Shown here in pieces: positions 63,813 to 64,000 of a stretch of 64,000 nucleotides of DNA. Source of the DNA: Oopsacas minuta (taxonomy: Eukaryota; Porifera; Hexactinellida; Lyssacinosida; Leucopsacidae); the NCBI GenBank assembly GCA_024704765.1, contig JAKMXF010000365.1, positions 62,001 through 126,000 of the forward strand, given 5' to 3'. The position numbers and the translations under genes were made by a program. How positions within the stretch are numbered: position 1 is the stretch's first letter; each line of letters opens with the position of its first letter. The notes under the pieces are model-generated. The model was given only the letters and a program-made list of their open reading frames with translations. It had not been told where the DNA came from and ran no database searches.

Positions 63813-64000
63813 AGTTGACTAACCATCTATGATTAGTTCAAATAGGTGATAGTTCCATATTCCATATATAATAGAAGTAATTGGAACTATACAATTGTAA
63901 TTAATAAATAATAACAAAAAAATGTGAAAATATGTAAATGAATAATCTATAAAGTGAATATTAGCCTGTTACCAATTCTCTTCGGTTGTGACACATATTG

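Overview
The window is animal nuclear DNA. It is AT-rich, with short GT..AG introns (often 50-300 bp), closely packed genes on both strands, and metazoan gene families: DAZAP2, RPRD1, PX-BAR sorting nexin, NAC-alpha, YME1L, DRAM, LCMT1, LITAF, Rab, FAM32A and beta-tubulin. Compactness, small introns, LITAF and NHL expansions and many hairpin repeats suggest an early-branching animal, plausibly a demosponge such as Amphimedon. That placement is inference; no species-diagnostic sequence was recognised.

Layout. 1-14.2 kb: the 3' end of an unknown gene, a 32-bp tandem repeat, a one-exon CNC-bZIP-like gene with an unusual basic region, a DAZAP2-like gene, a 20-bp tandem repeat, an 18-exon PX-BAR sorting nexin (-) head-to-head with RPRD1 (+), a short coiled-coil gene, a 77-aa unknown gene, NAC-alpha, and a 571-aa protein that may be ciliary. 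14.4-40.0 kb: one i-AAA protease gene (YME1L) whose exons span 25.6 kb. Its sixth intron is about 20.2 kb and holds a complete gene neighbourhood: two DRAM-family genes in a ~1.06-kb-arm palindrome, an intronless LCMT1, nine LITAF-domain genes, two small paralogous proteins and a hAT transposon remnant. Its ninth intron holds an antisense NHL-repeat gene. 40-47 kb: a small cysteine-rich membrane protein, a ~3.2-kb gene-free repeat-rich stretch, a Rab-like GTPase and FAM32A. 48-51 kb: a divergent beta-tubulin gene head-to-head with a truncated, frameshifted beta-tubulin copy. 51-57 kb: a large palindromic element, an unknown gene fragment, a PP2C-like gene, and a 5' fragment of a DUS1-type dihydrouridine synthase cut by transposons. 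57-64 kb: an inverted duplicate of the NHL gene, then a third NHL gene lying in an intron of a minus-strand coiled-coil gene.

Functional themes. Many products act on endosomes or lysosomes (sorting nexin, LITAF proteins with PPxY motifs, DRAM, Rab). This may be chance, but the LITAF and DRAM genes are physically clustered inside a mitochondrial protease gene. A dispersed element carrying AGGTGTGAA (T-box half-site-like) and CCAATCAGAT motifs recurs across the window, often next to genes. Several hairpin element families explain much of the remaining intergenic sequence.

Exon boundaries were read by eye from splice signals and reading-frame continuity, so each multi-exon model needs transcript support.
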